The translations under genes were made by a program, and so were the position numbers. This document shows positions 1 through 6,269 of a stretch of 11,186 bases of DNA, piece after piece. Origin of the DNA: Sphingomonadaceae bacterium (lineage in GTDB: Bacteria; Pseudomonadota; Alphaproteobacteria; Sphingomonadales; Sphingomonadaceae); contig JACMKH010000229.1 in assembly GCA_014380205.1 (NCBI GenBank), positions 1 through 11,186 on the forward strand. Reading direction: 5' to 3'. Positions within the stretch are counted from its first letter, which is position 1, and each line of letters starts with the position of its first letter. A model generated the notes under the pieces. It worked only from the letters and a program-made list of their open reading frames with translations. It was not told the origin of the DNA and did no database searches.

Positions 1-471
1 CCCGAGCCGGCCGAACGCCCGCCCCGCCCCGCCGAGCGCCGGCGCGGATCGCGGCTCGCAGGAATCGACGACGGGATCGGCCAGAACCCGTCGCGCAGCA
101 CAGAGCGTTCGGCTTCGGCCGCGACGGTGACGGGGGCGCAGCGCAGCTCGTACACAGCGCTGATCGGCTCGCAGATTCGCCCCTGCGTCGATCGCCAGAC
201 GCCGCCGGGCCCGGGCGCCGAACGCATTCGGACCTCGCTGAGCCTGCGCTTCAACGCTGATGGGACGCTTGCGGGCCGGCCCTCGGTGCGGCGCCAGACG
301 GGATACGACGACAGCAGCGCGCGCTATCGCGAGCGCGTCGGCGAGCTCGCGGTAGCCTCGGTGATGGCCTGCACGCCGATCCGCGGATTGCCCGCCGACC
401 TCTATCGCACGCGGAGCGGGCAGGGCTGGCACAGCGTCGACGTCGCGATCACCATAGATCCTCGAGGATGA
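1..471 (+). CDS. tolA: TolA/TonB-type energy transducer, C-terminal part (5' end outside window)
   Basis: The reading frame is open from base 1 to the TGA at 469-471, giving 156 visible residues. The first 40 or so are rich in Pro, Glu, Ala and Arg, as expected of the periplasmic linker of TolA. After that comes a compact domain with SYTALIGSQIRPC, then SLSLRFNADGTLAG, then ERVGELAVASVMACTPIRGLP, and near the end WHSVDVAITIDP. That is the pattern of TolA/TonB C-terminal domains, including the two Cys common in TolA. In the family, TolA links the inner-membrane motor TolQR to TolB and Pal across the periplasm. The position directly before tolB and pal supports the name. The GTG at 127 is an internal codon, not a start, because coding sequence continues upstream of it. 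The N-terminal membrane anchor lies before the window and cannot be checked. Confidence 0.85.
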   Translation, partial: PEPAERPPRPAERRRGSRLAGIDDGIGQNPSRSTERSASAATVTGAQRSSYTALIGSQIRPCVDRQTPPGPGAERIRTSLSLRFNADGTLAGRPSVRRQTGYDDSSARYRERVGELAVASVMACTPIRGLPADLYRTRSGQGWHSVDVAITIDPRG

Positions 472-476
472 CGGAA

Positions 477-1853
477 ATGAAGACTGGATTGACCCGGATT
501 TTGGCGATGGCTTTGGCGGCATGGGCCTGTCTCGCGGCCGCCCCCGCGCTCGCGCAGGACGAAGTGCAGCCTCCGGCGCTCGAAGCCGCGCCGGTCGGCG
601 ACTCCGAAGAGGAGGAAATCGACATCGTCGGGGGCACACGCGCCGCGACGCCGATCGCCGTTCCCGATTTTCCGACGCCAAACCCCGCGCAAACCCCCGC
701 GGGGGAAACCGGCGCGCTCGGCCGCCAGATCGCCGAGATCATCGCCAACGACCTGCGCAATTCCGGCCTGTTCGATCCGGTCGACCGCAGCCTGCTGCGC
801 TCGGTCACCATGCCCGAGGTCACCGCGCCCAATTACGACAGCTGGGCGCAGGTCGGCGCGCAGGCGCTGGTCCACGGCTATGTCCAGGACAACGGCAGCG
901 GCCTCACCATTGGCTGCTATCTTTACGACGTGCTCGCGCGCTCGGCGCTCGACCGCGCGGGATACGAGCTCGGCTATGCCGACTGGCGGCGCGGCGCGCA
1001 TCGCTGCGCCGACATGATCTATCAGCGGCTGACCGGCGAGGGCGCCTGGTTCGACAGCCGCATCGTCTATGTCGCCGAGTCGGGGCCCAAGGACAATCGC
1101 ACCCGGCGCATCGCGGTAATGGACACCGACGGCGCCAACCACCGCTTCCTCACCAACGGCCAGTCGATCGTGCTCACCCCGCGCTACGCGCCCGATCAGC
1201 GCACGATCGTCTATATGAGCTACATCAACGAGGAGCCGAGGGTTTACATCTACGACCTCGCGTCCGGGCAGCAGCGGCTGCTGGTCAACTCGCCCAACAT
1301 GACCTTCGCGCCGCGCTACTCGCCCGATAGCCGCTATGTGGTGTTCTCGATGGCGGTCAACGGCAACAGCGACATCTATCGCGTCGCGGTCTCGGGCGGG
1401 ACGCCGCAGCGGCTGACCAACGCCCCCGGGATCGACACGGGCGCGAGCTACTCGCCCGACGGGCGCTCGATCACCTTCGAGAGCGACCGCTCGGGATCGC
1501 AGCAAATCTATGTGATGAATGCTGACGGATCGAACCCGCGCCGGATCAGCTTCGGCGGCGGGAGCTACGCCACCCCGGTGTGGAGCCCGCGCGGCGACCT
1601 CATCGCGTTCACCAGCGGGTTCAACATCGGCGTGATGAGCCCGAGCGGCGGCGGCGCGCGCATCCTCACGCGCGACTATCAGGCCGAGGGGCCGAGCTGG
1701 GCGCCCAACGGCCGCGTGATCCATTATTTCCAGACGCCGCGCGGGACGGGGCTGCCCTCGCTCTGGGCGGTCGACCTCACCGGGCGCGTGCGTCAGCTGC
1801 GGACCCCGCTCGGCGGTTCGGACCCGTCGTGGTCGCCACTGCTGCCCGATTAG
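477..1853 (+). CDS. tolB: Tol-Pal system periplasmic protein TolB
   Basis: TolB is the periplasmic beta-propeller protein of the Tol-Pal complex, which interacts with Pal and TolA during envelope constriction. The 458-residue product starts with a Sec signal peptide (MKTGLTRILAMALAAWACLA, then APALA before the likely cleavage at ALA|QDE). The N-terminal domain has the typical IDIVGGTRAATPIAVPDF. Repeated propeller blades follow, with motifs such as PRYAPDQRTIVYMS, PRYSPDSRYVVFSM, SYSPDGRSITFESDRSGS, IYVMNADGSNPRRIS and VWSPRGDLIAFTSG. Length and order are normal for the family. Start choice: an in-frame ATG at 468 overlaps the tolA stop, but the GAGG at 464-467 touches it directly, whereas it sits 9 nt before the ATG at 477, which also gives the more ordinary signal peptide. 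The 468 start would add three residues. The gene is tightly coupled to tolA and followed by pal. Confidence 0.96.
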   Translation: MKTGLTRILAMALAAWACLAAAPALAQDEVQPPALEAAPVGDSEEEEIDIVGGTRAATPIAVPDFPTPNPAQTPAGETGALGRQIAEIIANDLRNSGLFDPVDRSLLRSVTMPEVTAPNYDSWAQVGAQALVHGYVQDNGSGLTIGCYLYDVLARSALDRAGYELGYADWRRGAHRCADMIYQRLTGEGAWFDSRIVYVAESGPKDNRTRRIAVMDTDGANHRFLTNGQSIVLTPRYAPDQRTIVYMSYINEEPRVYIYDLASGQQRLLVNSPNMTFAPRYSPDSRYVVFSMAVNGNSDIYRVAVSGGTPQRLTNAPGIDTGASYSPDGRSITFESDRSGSQQIYVMNADGSNPRRISFGGGSYATPVWSPRGDLIAFTSGFNIGVMSPSGGGARILTRDYQAEGPSWAPNGRVIHYFQTPRGTGLPSLWAVDLTGRVRQLRTPLGGSDPSWSPLLPD

Positions 1854-1908
1854 GGAACTTGCATAGCCAAGGAATGTTCGCGGGAATACCCTGACGCCCG
1901 CGGGAGAG

Positions 1909-1914
1909 AAGGAG
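1909..1914 (+). promoter_or_regulatory. Ribosome binding site of pal
   Basis: AAGGAG lies 8 nt before the ATG at 1923. The 69-nt tolB-pal gap contains nothing else I can name, and no convincing promoter or terminator, so pal is probably read through from tolB. Confidence 0.75.
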
Positions 1915-1922
1915 AAAAGCCA

Positions 1923-2456
1923 ATGACCAAGACCATGCGCGCTTCCGCGATGATCCTCGCCGCGAGCACACTCGCGCTCGCCGCCTGCGGGCGCGACGCG
2001 CCTGAGGATCTTCCGCCGCCTCCGCCCGACACGACCATGCCGACCGACCCCACGACCGATCCGGGCTATGGCCAGCCCGCGCCGGGATCGCGCGAGGATT
2101 TTCTCGCGCGCGTCGGATCGGACACGATCTATTTCGGCCTCGATCAACATGACATCGACGCCGAGGACCGCGCGACGCTCGACTCGCAGGCGACGTGGCT
2201 GACGCAATACAGCAGCGTCTTCGTCACCGTCGAAGGCCATGCCGACGAGCGCGGCACGCGCGAGTACAACCTCGGCCTCGGCGAGCGCCGCGCCAACGCC
2301 GCCAAGAACTATCTCGTCTCGCGCGGCGTCGACGCGTCGCGGATCACGGTGATCAGCTACGGCAAGGAACGGCCGGTGGCGCTGGGATCAGATGAGAGCA
2401 GCTGGGCGCGCAATCGGCGCTCGGTGACCGTGGTGCCGAGCTCGACGGGGTTTTAG
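1923..2456 (+). CDS. pal: Peptidoglycan-associated lipoprotein Pal
   Basis: Pal is an outer-membrane lipoprotein that holds the outer membrane to peptidoglycan and binds TolB. The 177-residue product has a short lipoprotein signal with lipobox L19-A20-A21-C22, so Cys22 is the predicted lipidated residue. A Pro/Asp/Thr-rich tether follows at about 27-58. The OmpA-like peptidoglycan-binding domain covers about 65-172, with TIYFGLDQHDI, VTVEGHADERGTREYN and NLGLGERRANAAKNYL. Asp108 of GHADERG and Arg123 before Ala124 match the family positions that hold meso-diaminopimelate. ISYGKERPV and the C-terminal NRRSV are also characteristic. Length is normal and nothing is truncated. The gene has a strong RBS and closes the visible Tol-Pal operon. 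Confidence 0.97.
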   Translation: MTKTMRASAMILAASTLALAACGRDAPEDLPPPPPDTTMPTDPTTDPGYGQPAPGSREDFLARVGSDTIYFGLDQHDIDAEDRATLDSQATWLTQYSSVFVTVEGHADERGTREYNLGLGERRANAAKNYLVSRGVDASRITVISYGKERPVALGSDESSWARNRRSVTVVPSSTGF

Positions 2457-2465
2457 CGCGGGAAA

Positions 2466-2632
2466 CCCTCTCCCCTTGCGGGAGAGGCGGCGAGACTTGG
2501 GCTCGGCCAAAGGCCGGGCCTTAGTCGCAGCGGTGAGGGCATTGGGGCTGGGCTCCACGCTTCGCTCTGTCCCTCACCCTCCCACGCGGCTGCGCCGCGC
2601 GGGCCCCTCCCTCTCCCTCAAGGGGAGAGGGG
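2466..2632. repeat. Composite palindromic intergenic repeat after pal
   Basis: The element is built from nested inverted repeats. CCTCTCCC (2467-2474) pairs with GGGAGAGG (2480-2487) over a 5-nt loop. CGGCC (2504-2508) pairs with GGCCG (2512-2516). GGTGAGGG (2532-2539) pairs with CCCTCACC (2571-2578). CGCGGC (2585-2590) pairs with GCCGCG (2594-2599). CCCTCTCCC (2609-2617) pairs with GGGAGAGGG (2623-2631). The two outermost hairpins carry nearly the same stem sequence, so the element is roughly symmetric. This resembles the dispersed extragenic repeats common in sphingomonads and other GC-rich Proteobacteria. No T-run follows any hairpin, so a classical intrinsic terminator is not supported, although it could stabilise or end pal mRNA. 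It contains no gene. Confidence 0.75.
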
Positions 2633-2669
2633 TTTGGCTTGCGCCCTCCCCCCAATCTGCTATCCCGAA

Positions 2670-2690
2670 TTTGTAAGCGTTGCATACAAA
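2670..2690. promoter_or_regulatory. Operator-like dyad before the CmcJ-like gene
   Basis: Half-sites TTTGTA (2670-2675) and TACAAA (2685-2690) are perfect inverted copies. Inside them GC (2677-2678) and GC (2683-2684) also pair around a centre at 2680, so 8 of 10 position pairs are complementary. The dyad is AT-rich at its edges in an otherwise GC-rich region and lies 23 nt before the preferred start at 2713. That looks like a binding site for a dimeric repressor or activator. LacI-type and GntR-type sites are both possible and the sequence does not decide. A weak promoter match (TTGCGC at 2639, TATCCC at 2661, 16-nt spacer) lies just upstream, which would place the dyad at the transcription start. 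No regulator gene is visible in the window. Confidence 0.5.
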
Positions 2691-2712
2691 CGCGGCGAGT
2701 CGGAGAGCGTGG

Positions 2713-3534
2713 ATGGCGAGCTTGGCGAGCCGGACGATCGAGGCCGAGATCAACTATCTCGGCCCGATGGATTCGATGCCCTATTTCTACGCCCAGGATC
2801 ACGAGCGCGACAATCTCGCGCTCGAGTCGCACCGCGTCATGATCGCCGACGCGCGCGGGCGGGGCTTCGCGCTTGAGCGCGACGGCTTCGAGCTCGTGCC
2901 GCATGCGAGCGCGGTCGCCGATTTCAACGACGCCGAGGAGGTCCGCGAACTCTATACCGCCGAAATCGAGACGCTGATCCACGCGGTGACGGGGGCCGAT
3001 CACGTCGTCGTGACGCCGGGCGGCGTGCTGCGCTTCTCGACCAGGACGCCGCGCCCCGAGCTGGTCAACTCGCTCCCCGCCGGCTTCGCGCACATCGACT
3101 ATTCGCGCGCGGCCTTCGACGCCTTCGCCGCGCGCAATCTCGCCGATCATCCCGATGGCGAGGCGCTGCGCGGCGGGCGCTACGCCGCCTACAACATCTG
3201 GCGCGTGCTGACCGCGCCGCCGCAGGACATGCCGCTCACGGTCTGCGCCGCGCCGAGCATGGCCGACAGCGACCGAATCGAAGGCGAGGCGCGGATCGAC
3301 GGCGACGGCATCGACGAGATCCGCTTCGGCTCCTCGCTGATCAGGCCCAATCCCGCACACCGCTGGTACTGGTTCAGCGGCATGACGCCCGACGAGGCGC
3401 TGATCTTCAAGGCCTTCGACAGCGACCTTGAGCGTGTCCAGGGCTGCCCGCACACCGCCTTCCAGAACCCCGATCCTGACGCCAATCCGCGCTCCTCGAT
3501 CGAGACCCGCGCCTTCGCCTATTGGAGAGACTGA
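2713..3534 (+). CDS. CmcJ/NvfI-type oxidoreductase (probable Fe(II)/2-oxoglutarate-like enzyme)
   Basis: The 273-residue product resembles the family that includes CmcJ (cephamycin 7-methoxylation) and fungal AsaB/NvfI-type enzymes. Supporting stretches are AGFAHIDYS, GGRYAAYNIWRVL, PLTVCAAPSM, RWYWFSGMTPDEALIFKAFD and CPHTAFQNP. H127-x-D129 together with H247 of CPHTAF could form the facial metal triad of a non-haem iron enzyme; this assignment is inference. There is no signal peptide or membrane segment, so it should be cytoplasmic. Start choice: GGAG at 2702-2705 is 7 nt before the ATG at 2713. An in-frame TTG at 2680 would add 11 residues but falls at the centre of the operator-like dyad and has no RBS. 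The stop overlaps the next start by one base (TGATG), so the glutathione transferase is coupled and probably works in the same pathway. The substrate is unknown. Confidence 0.8.
   Translation: MASLASRTIEAEINYLGPMDSMPYFYAQDHERDNLALESHRVMIADARGRGFALERDGFELVPHASAVADFNDAEEVRELYTAEIETLIHAVTGADHVVVTPGGVLRFSTRTPRPELVNSLPAGFAHIDYSRAAFDAFAARNLADHPDGEALRGGRYAAYNIWRVLTAPPQDMPLTVCAAPSMADSDRIEGEARIDGDGIDEIRFGSSLIRPNPAHRWYWFSGMTPDEALIFKAFDSDLERVQGCPHTAFQNPDPDANPRSSIETRAFAYWRD
3524..3529 (+). promoter_or_regulatory. RBS that fixes the glutathione transferase start
   Basis: GGAGAG lies 4 nt before the ATG at 3534, inside the last codons of the CmcJ-like gene. It supports the ATG at 3534 over the in-frame TTG at 3522, which would start before the RBS itself. 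Confidence 0.65.
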
Positions 3535-4295
3535 TGGCCCTCAAATATTACCACGCCGAGCCTGCGGCGAACTCGCTCAAGAGCATGATCCCTCTGTTCG
3601 AGAAGGGGCTCGAATTCGAGAGCGTCTATGTCGACCTCCACAAGTTCGAGCAGCATTCGGAATGGTTCATCGCGATCAACCCCGAGGGCCAGGTGCCCGT
3701 GCTCGACCATGACGGCGCGATCATCACCCACACCACGGTGATCAACGAATATCTCGAGGACGTCTTCCCCGACGTCCCGCTGCGCCCGCGCGATCCGGTC
3801 GGCGCGGCGCGAATGCGCTACTGGAACAAGTTCATCGACGAGCATGTCATGAACCATGTCTCGATGCACGGCTGGCACCGCATGGTCGGCGTGCTCGCGC
3901 GCGGCATCGAAAGCGGCGAGTTCGAGGCGCTGATGGAGCGCATCCCGCTCCCCGACCAGCGCAAGAAATGGGCCGACGCGCGCTCGGGATTCTCCGAGGA
4001 GCAGCTCGCGCACGCTACCGCGAAAGTCGAATATGCGATCGACAAGGTCGAAGGCGCGCTCGGCGAGAGCGAATGGCTCGCGGGCGACAACTACACGCTC
4101 GCCGACATCAATTTCTTTTCGCATTGCGGGATGTTCGTCGACCGGATGTTCCCCGAGATGGAGGTGACGACGCGCGCGCCGCGGATGACCGCGTGGAAGG
4201 AGCGGATGCTCGCGCGGCCGGGGGTCAAGGAGGCGCTCGCGATGCCCGATCACACCAACCCGGCGCTGCGGACGTTTACGGGGGAGGCGCGGTAG
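3534..4295 (+). CDS. LigF-like glutathione S-transferase
   Basis: The 253-residue product has a thioredoxin-like N-terminal domain (about 1-80, cis-Pro P55 in GQVPVL) and a helical C-terminal domain with the YTLADI N-capping motif (Asp191). It closely follows my recollection of LigF, the beta-etherase of Sphingobium that cleaves lignin-type beta-aryl ethers with glutathione. Shared stretches include ANSLK, EKGLEFE, KFEQHSEWF, INPEGQVPVL, TVINEYLEDVFP, GWHRMVG and QRKKWADARSGF. Ser14 of ANSLK sits where LigF-type enzymes have their active-site serine. One oddity is that the usual Glu-Ser glutathione-binding pair (TEST in LigF) reads THTT here (H66-T67). It is translationally coupled to the CmcJ-like gene. 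Beta-etherase activity cannot be concluded; the related fold also serves isomerases, dehalogenases and other thiol transfers. Confidence 0.88.
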   Translation: MALKYYHAEPAANSLKSMIPLFEKGLEFESVYVDLHKFEQHSEWFIAINPEGQVPVLDHDGAIITHTTVINEYLEDVFPDVPLRPRDPVGAARMRYWNKFIDEHVMNHVSMHGWHRMVGVLARGIESGEFEALMERIPLPDQRKKWADARSGFSEEQLAHATAKVEYAIDKVEGALGESEWLAGDNYTLADINFFSHCGMFVDRMFPEMEVTTRAPRMTAWKERMLARPGVKEALAMPDHTNPALRTFTGEAR

Positions 4296-4404
4296 TGACC
4301 CCTCTCCCCTGGGAAGTGCATCGAGCCGTCGCGCCCCGCGCGATCTGAAAACGTCCGGGGGCTTGTCATCCGCTGCTGAGCGAAACTTGGGCCCGGCGTA
4401 GCCG
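4296..4404. repeat. Mosaic of truncated intergenic repeats
   Basis: This gap between convergent genes holds pieces of repeats without their partners. CCCCTCTCCCC at 4299-4309 matches the left end of the repeat after pal but lacks the facing GGGAGAGG arm. ACTTGGGCCCGGC (4385-4397) matches ACTTGGGCTCGGC (2495-2507) of that repeat at 12 of 13 positions, then diverges after about 4404. GAAAACGTCC (4347-4356) looks like one arm of a palindrome whose second arm is missing. The GC content falls just past 4404, so this may be the edge of an inserted segment. No gene or terminator with a T-run is visible. Confidence 0.45.
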
Positions 4405-4411
4405 TGTTAGG

Positions 4412-4651
4412 TTAGAGCTTCCAGCCTGGGCGCGGGAAAGGTGGGGTCGGAGCAGGATGGGTGGTTTCTCTTCTAACCGTCCATCCCTCGAGACCACATT
4501 TCAGCTCGCCCACGCTTTGTGATGAGCCTTCAATCAAAAGGGCGCGATCATCGGTCTGATCGAGCAACCGGAGGTTGGGTAGAGTTTGGATTTTCGCCAG
4601 CACCGCAGACGCATCCCCGGGGCCATCGTTGAGCAACACGTATCTCTTCAT
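4412..4651 (-). CDS. Small protein coupled to the S8 protease; possible stand-alone I9-like propeptide/inhibitor
   Basis: The 79-residue product starts at an ATG (4651-4649) that overlaps the protease stop codon by one base, so it is probably translated by coupling. It has no signal peptide or membrane segment. It reads as strand-helix-strand-strand-helix-strand: RYVLLN, ASAVLAKIQTL, NLRLLD, RALLIEG, SVGELKCGL, WTVRRET, then a Pro-rich tail. That order fits the ferredoxin-like fold of subtilase propeptides (inhibitor family I9). Residues 3-7 (RYVLL) and 27-42 (LRLLDQTDDRALLIEG) mirror protease residues 6-10 (RYVLL) and 48-64 (FRVLDVTREDGPKLIEA), which suggests the two share an origin. From this I infer a folding helper or inhibitor acting in trans on the protease; a substrate adaptor is the alternative. 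I do not recognise a named family. A longer in-frame start at 4717 lies inside the protease gene and is less likely. Confidence 0.7.
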   Translation of the reverse strand: MKRYVLLNDGPGDASAVLAKIQTLPNLRLLDQTDDRALLIEGSSQSVGELKCGLEGWTVRRETTHPAPTPPFPRPGWKL

Positions 4652-6117
4652 CAAACGCTCGCCGGATCGGGTAATCCGAAGCCCTCGAAGATTTGTCCGA
4701 AACGCCTGCGGACGCAATTTTGAACCAACAGGTTGAAAATTGCATCCGACCGCGCACGGTTGCGCGGCATTCCGAATGTTGCCGTGTCATTCGACAGAAG
4801 GCAGGCTGTCGCTCCTGCCACCACAGGCGCTGCCATTGATGTTCCGCTAAGTGGTCCGTAAGCTTGACCAGGCAGCGTAGACAGGGTTCCAACTCCGGGG
4901 GCAACGACGCAAATTTCTGTTCCCACATTCGAGAATGCGGCTAAGAACTCGCTGGCATCCGCTTGGCTGTAGGGCGGGCGCAAGACGTCAGCTTCCTCCA
5001 CAGAGCCGCTGGGAAAGGTGCCCTCAATTCCCATGGCAGCCACTGCGACCGCTCCTGGATATGCTGCGGGAAAATTAACCGTTGCGCGGTTGTCATTGCC
5101 CGCCGCGACTACCACTAGCATCCCCTGATTTCGGGCGTCTTGGATCGCTTCGGCGACAATATCGTCATATGGTCCTCCGCCCAAACTGAGGTTGACAATG
5201 TCGCATCTTGCGTCGGCCGCCGCAAACATGGCCTTCAGGATCGCGTAGTTCGTCGCGCCGTCGCCATTGGCTGGGAAGACGCGGTAGGGCCGGATGGGGA
5301 CGCCAGGCGCTACTCCATGCAAGCCGCCGTTTGCTCCAATGAGCCCCGCAACATGAGTACCGTGCAGATCGATGTCGCTCGTATCGTCAGGTTCACCGGT
5401 CACCGTCGCCCGACCCGGGAGCAGATTGAGATCTGAATGAGGGTCGCACCCTGTATCAAGGACGCCTACTGTCACGCCGGTGGCCGGATTGAAGCGGCTC
5501 TGTCTGTAGAAATGCCGAACGGAGTCCGTATAGCTGAGATTTACAGGTGTAACTCCAATAGTCAGATTTGAAATCGCAAGGTTTTCTCTGTAGGCGCCCC
5601 AGTAGTTTGGAGGGCCATAGATGTAAAGGCGTTCGATCGTGCCGCCTGCCAAGCGCAGAGTTACCTCGCCATTGCTATCGGTCTTACCTCCATCACCTTC
5701 CCTTTCTGCAAAGTTGGTGAATGCGACCACCGCCGCGTTCTCAACTGGATCATCATCGATAGCGTTCACACAGCGCACTGTCAGGCTGGGCAAGGCGCGG
5801 GCGGTTGCCCGTTTCAGAAGCCCCATTTCGGCGAAGGGGAAGATACGGGGCTTCCGATATTCAACGACTGGAACAACGCGAAGGGGAATCTGCCCTTCGT
5901 TCAGCGCCATAGCAACTGCGGTTTCCGCCTCGATGAGTTTGGGGCCATCTTCCCGGGTGACGTCGAGAACGCGAAAGTCCGTGCCGTCCGGGAGCTGTAC
6001 TCGTCCATCCAGTGAGTGGAAGGCGTCCGATGCTTCAAGCAGGACTGATCGCGCCGGACCAGATTCCGCACGAAGACCCCGGCTCGGGAGAAGCACATAA
6101 CGCTGGCGTTGTGCCAT
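4651..6117 (-). CDS. Subtilisin-family (S8) serine protease without signal peptide
   Basis: The 488-residue product has the complete subtilase triad: Asp221 in VGVLDTGCDPHSDL, His252 in LHGTHVAGLIGA and Ser427 in SGTSMAAPVVAG, with oxyanion Asn341 in VVVAAGND. Also typical are DIVNLSLGGG (307-315) and VVAPGVGTLST. Before the catalytic domain there are two further parts. Residues about 5-90 (RYVLLP, FRVLDV, LRVVPVVEY) look like an I9-type propeptide. Residues about 110-178 (LTVRCVNAIDDDPVENAAVV, TDSNGEVTLRLAGG, YIYGP) look like a carboxypeptidase-regulatory or Ig-like beta domain. The N-terminus MAQRQRYVLL is not a signal peptide, so the enzyme is probably cytoplasmic, unlike most subtilases. 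GGAGGG at 6123-6128 (minus strand), 5 nt before the ATG, is a strong RBS. Base composition is well below that of the neighbours, pointing to transfer. The substrate is unknown. Confidence 0.93.
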   Translation of the reverse strand: MAQRQRYVLLPSRGLRAESGPARSVLLEASDAFHSLDGRVQLPDGTDFRVLDVTREDGPKLIEAETAVAMALNEGQIPLRVVPVVEYRKPRIFPFAEMGLLKRATARALPSLTVRCVNAIDDDPVENAAVVAFTNFAEREGDGGKTDSNGEVTLRLAGGTIERLYIYGPPNYWGAYRENLAISNLTIGVTPVNLSYTDSVRHFYRQSRFNPATGVTVGVLDTGCDPHSDLNLLPGRATVTGEPDDTSDIDLHGTHVAGLIGANGGLHGVAPGVPIRPYRVFPANGDGATNYAILKAMFAAADARCDIVNLSLGGGPYDDIVAEAIQDARNQGMLVVVAAGNDNRATVNFPAAYPGAVAVAAMGIEGTFPSGSVEEADVLRPPYSQADASEFLAAFSNVGTEICVVAPGVGTLSTLPGQAYGPLSGTSMAAPVVAGATACLLSNDTATFGMPRNRARSDAIFNLLVQNCVRRRFGQIFEGFGLPDPASV

Positions 6118-6269
6118 GATATCCCTCCATTAGGTTGTACGGCTACTCAATGGCTGCATCTGTTTTGCTCCCAAGAGGTTGACATGAAAATGCGGGTGTG
6201 TCCAGCTAAACTAGCTCTAGCTCGACAAGCAAACATATATCTTGAATTGCTCGATTAAGCGCTTGTCGG

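Noticed and set aside
402..2240. Long open frame on the minus strand (612 codons) under tolB and pal
   Set aside because: It is antisense to two well-supported genes, its product is Arg/Ala/Asp-rich without any domain pattern, and long antisense frames are expected in GC-rich DNA.
2466..2632. Repeat after pal as an intrinsic terminator or small CRISPR-like array
   Set aside because: The hairpins lack T-runs, and the repeated stems are not regularly spaced direct repeats with unique spacers.
2521..3453. Minus-strand frame of 310 codons covering the repeat and the CmcJ-like gene
   Set aside because: It is a shadow of the plus-strand gene, and part of it is read from the palindromic repeat.
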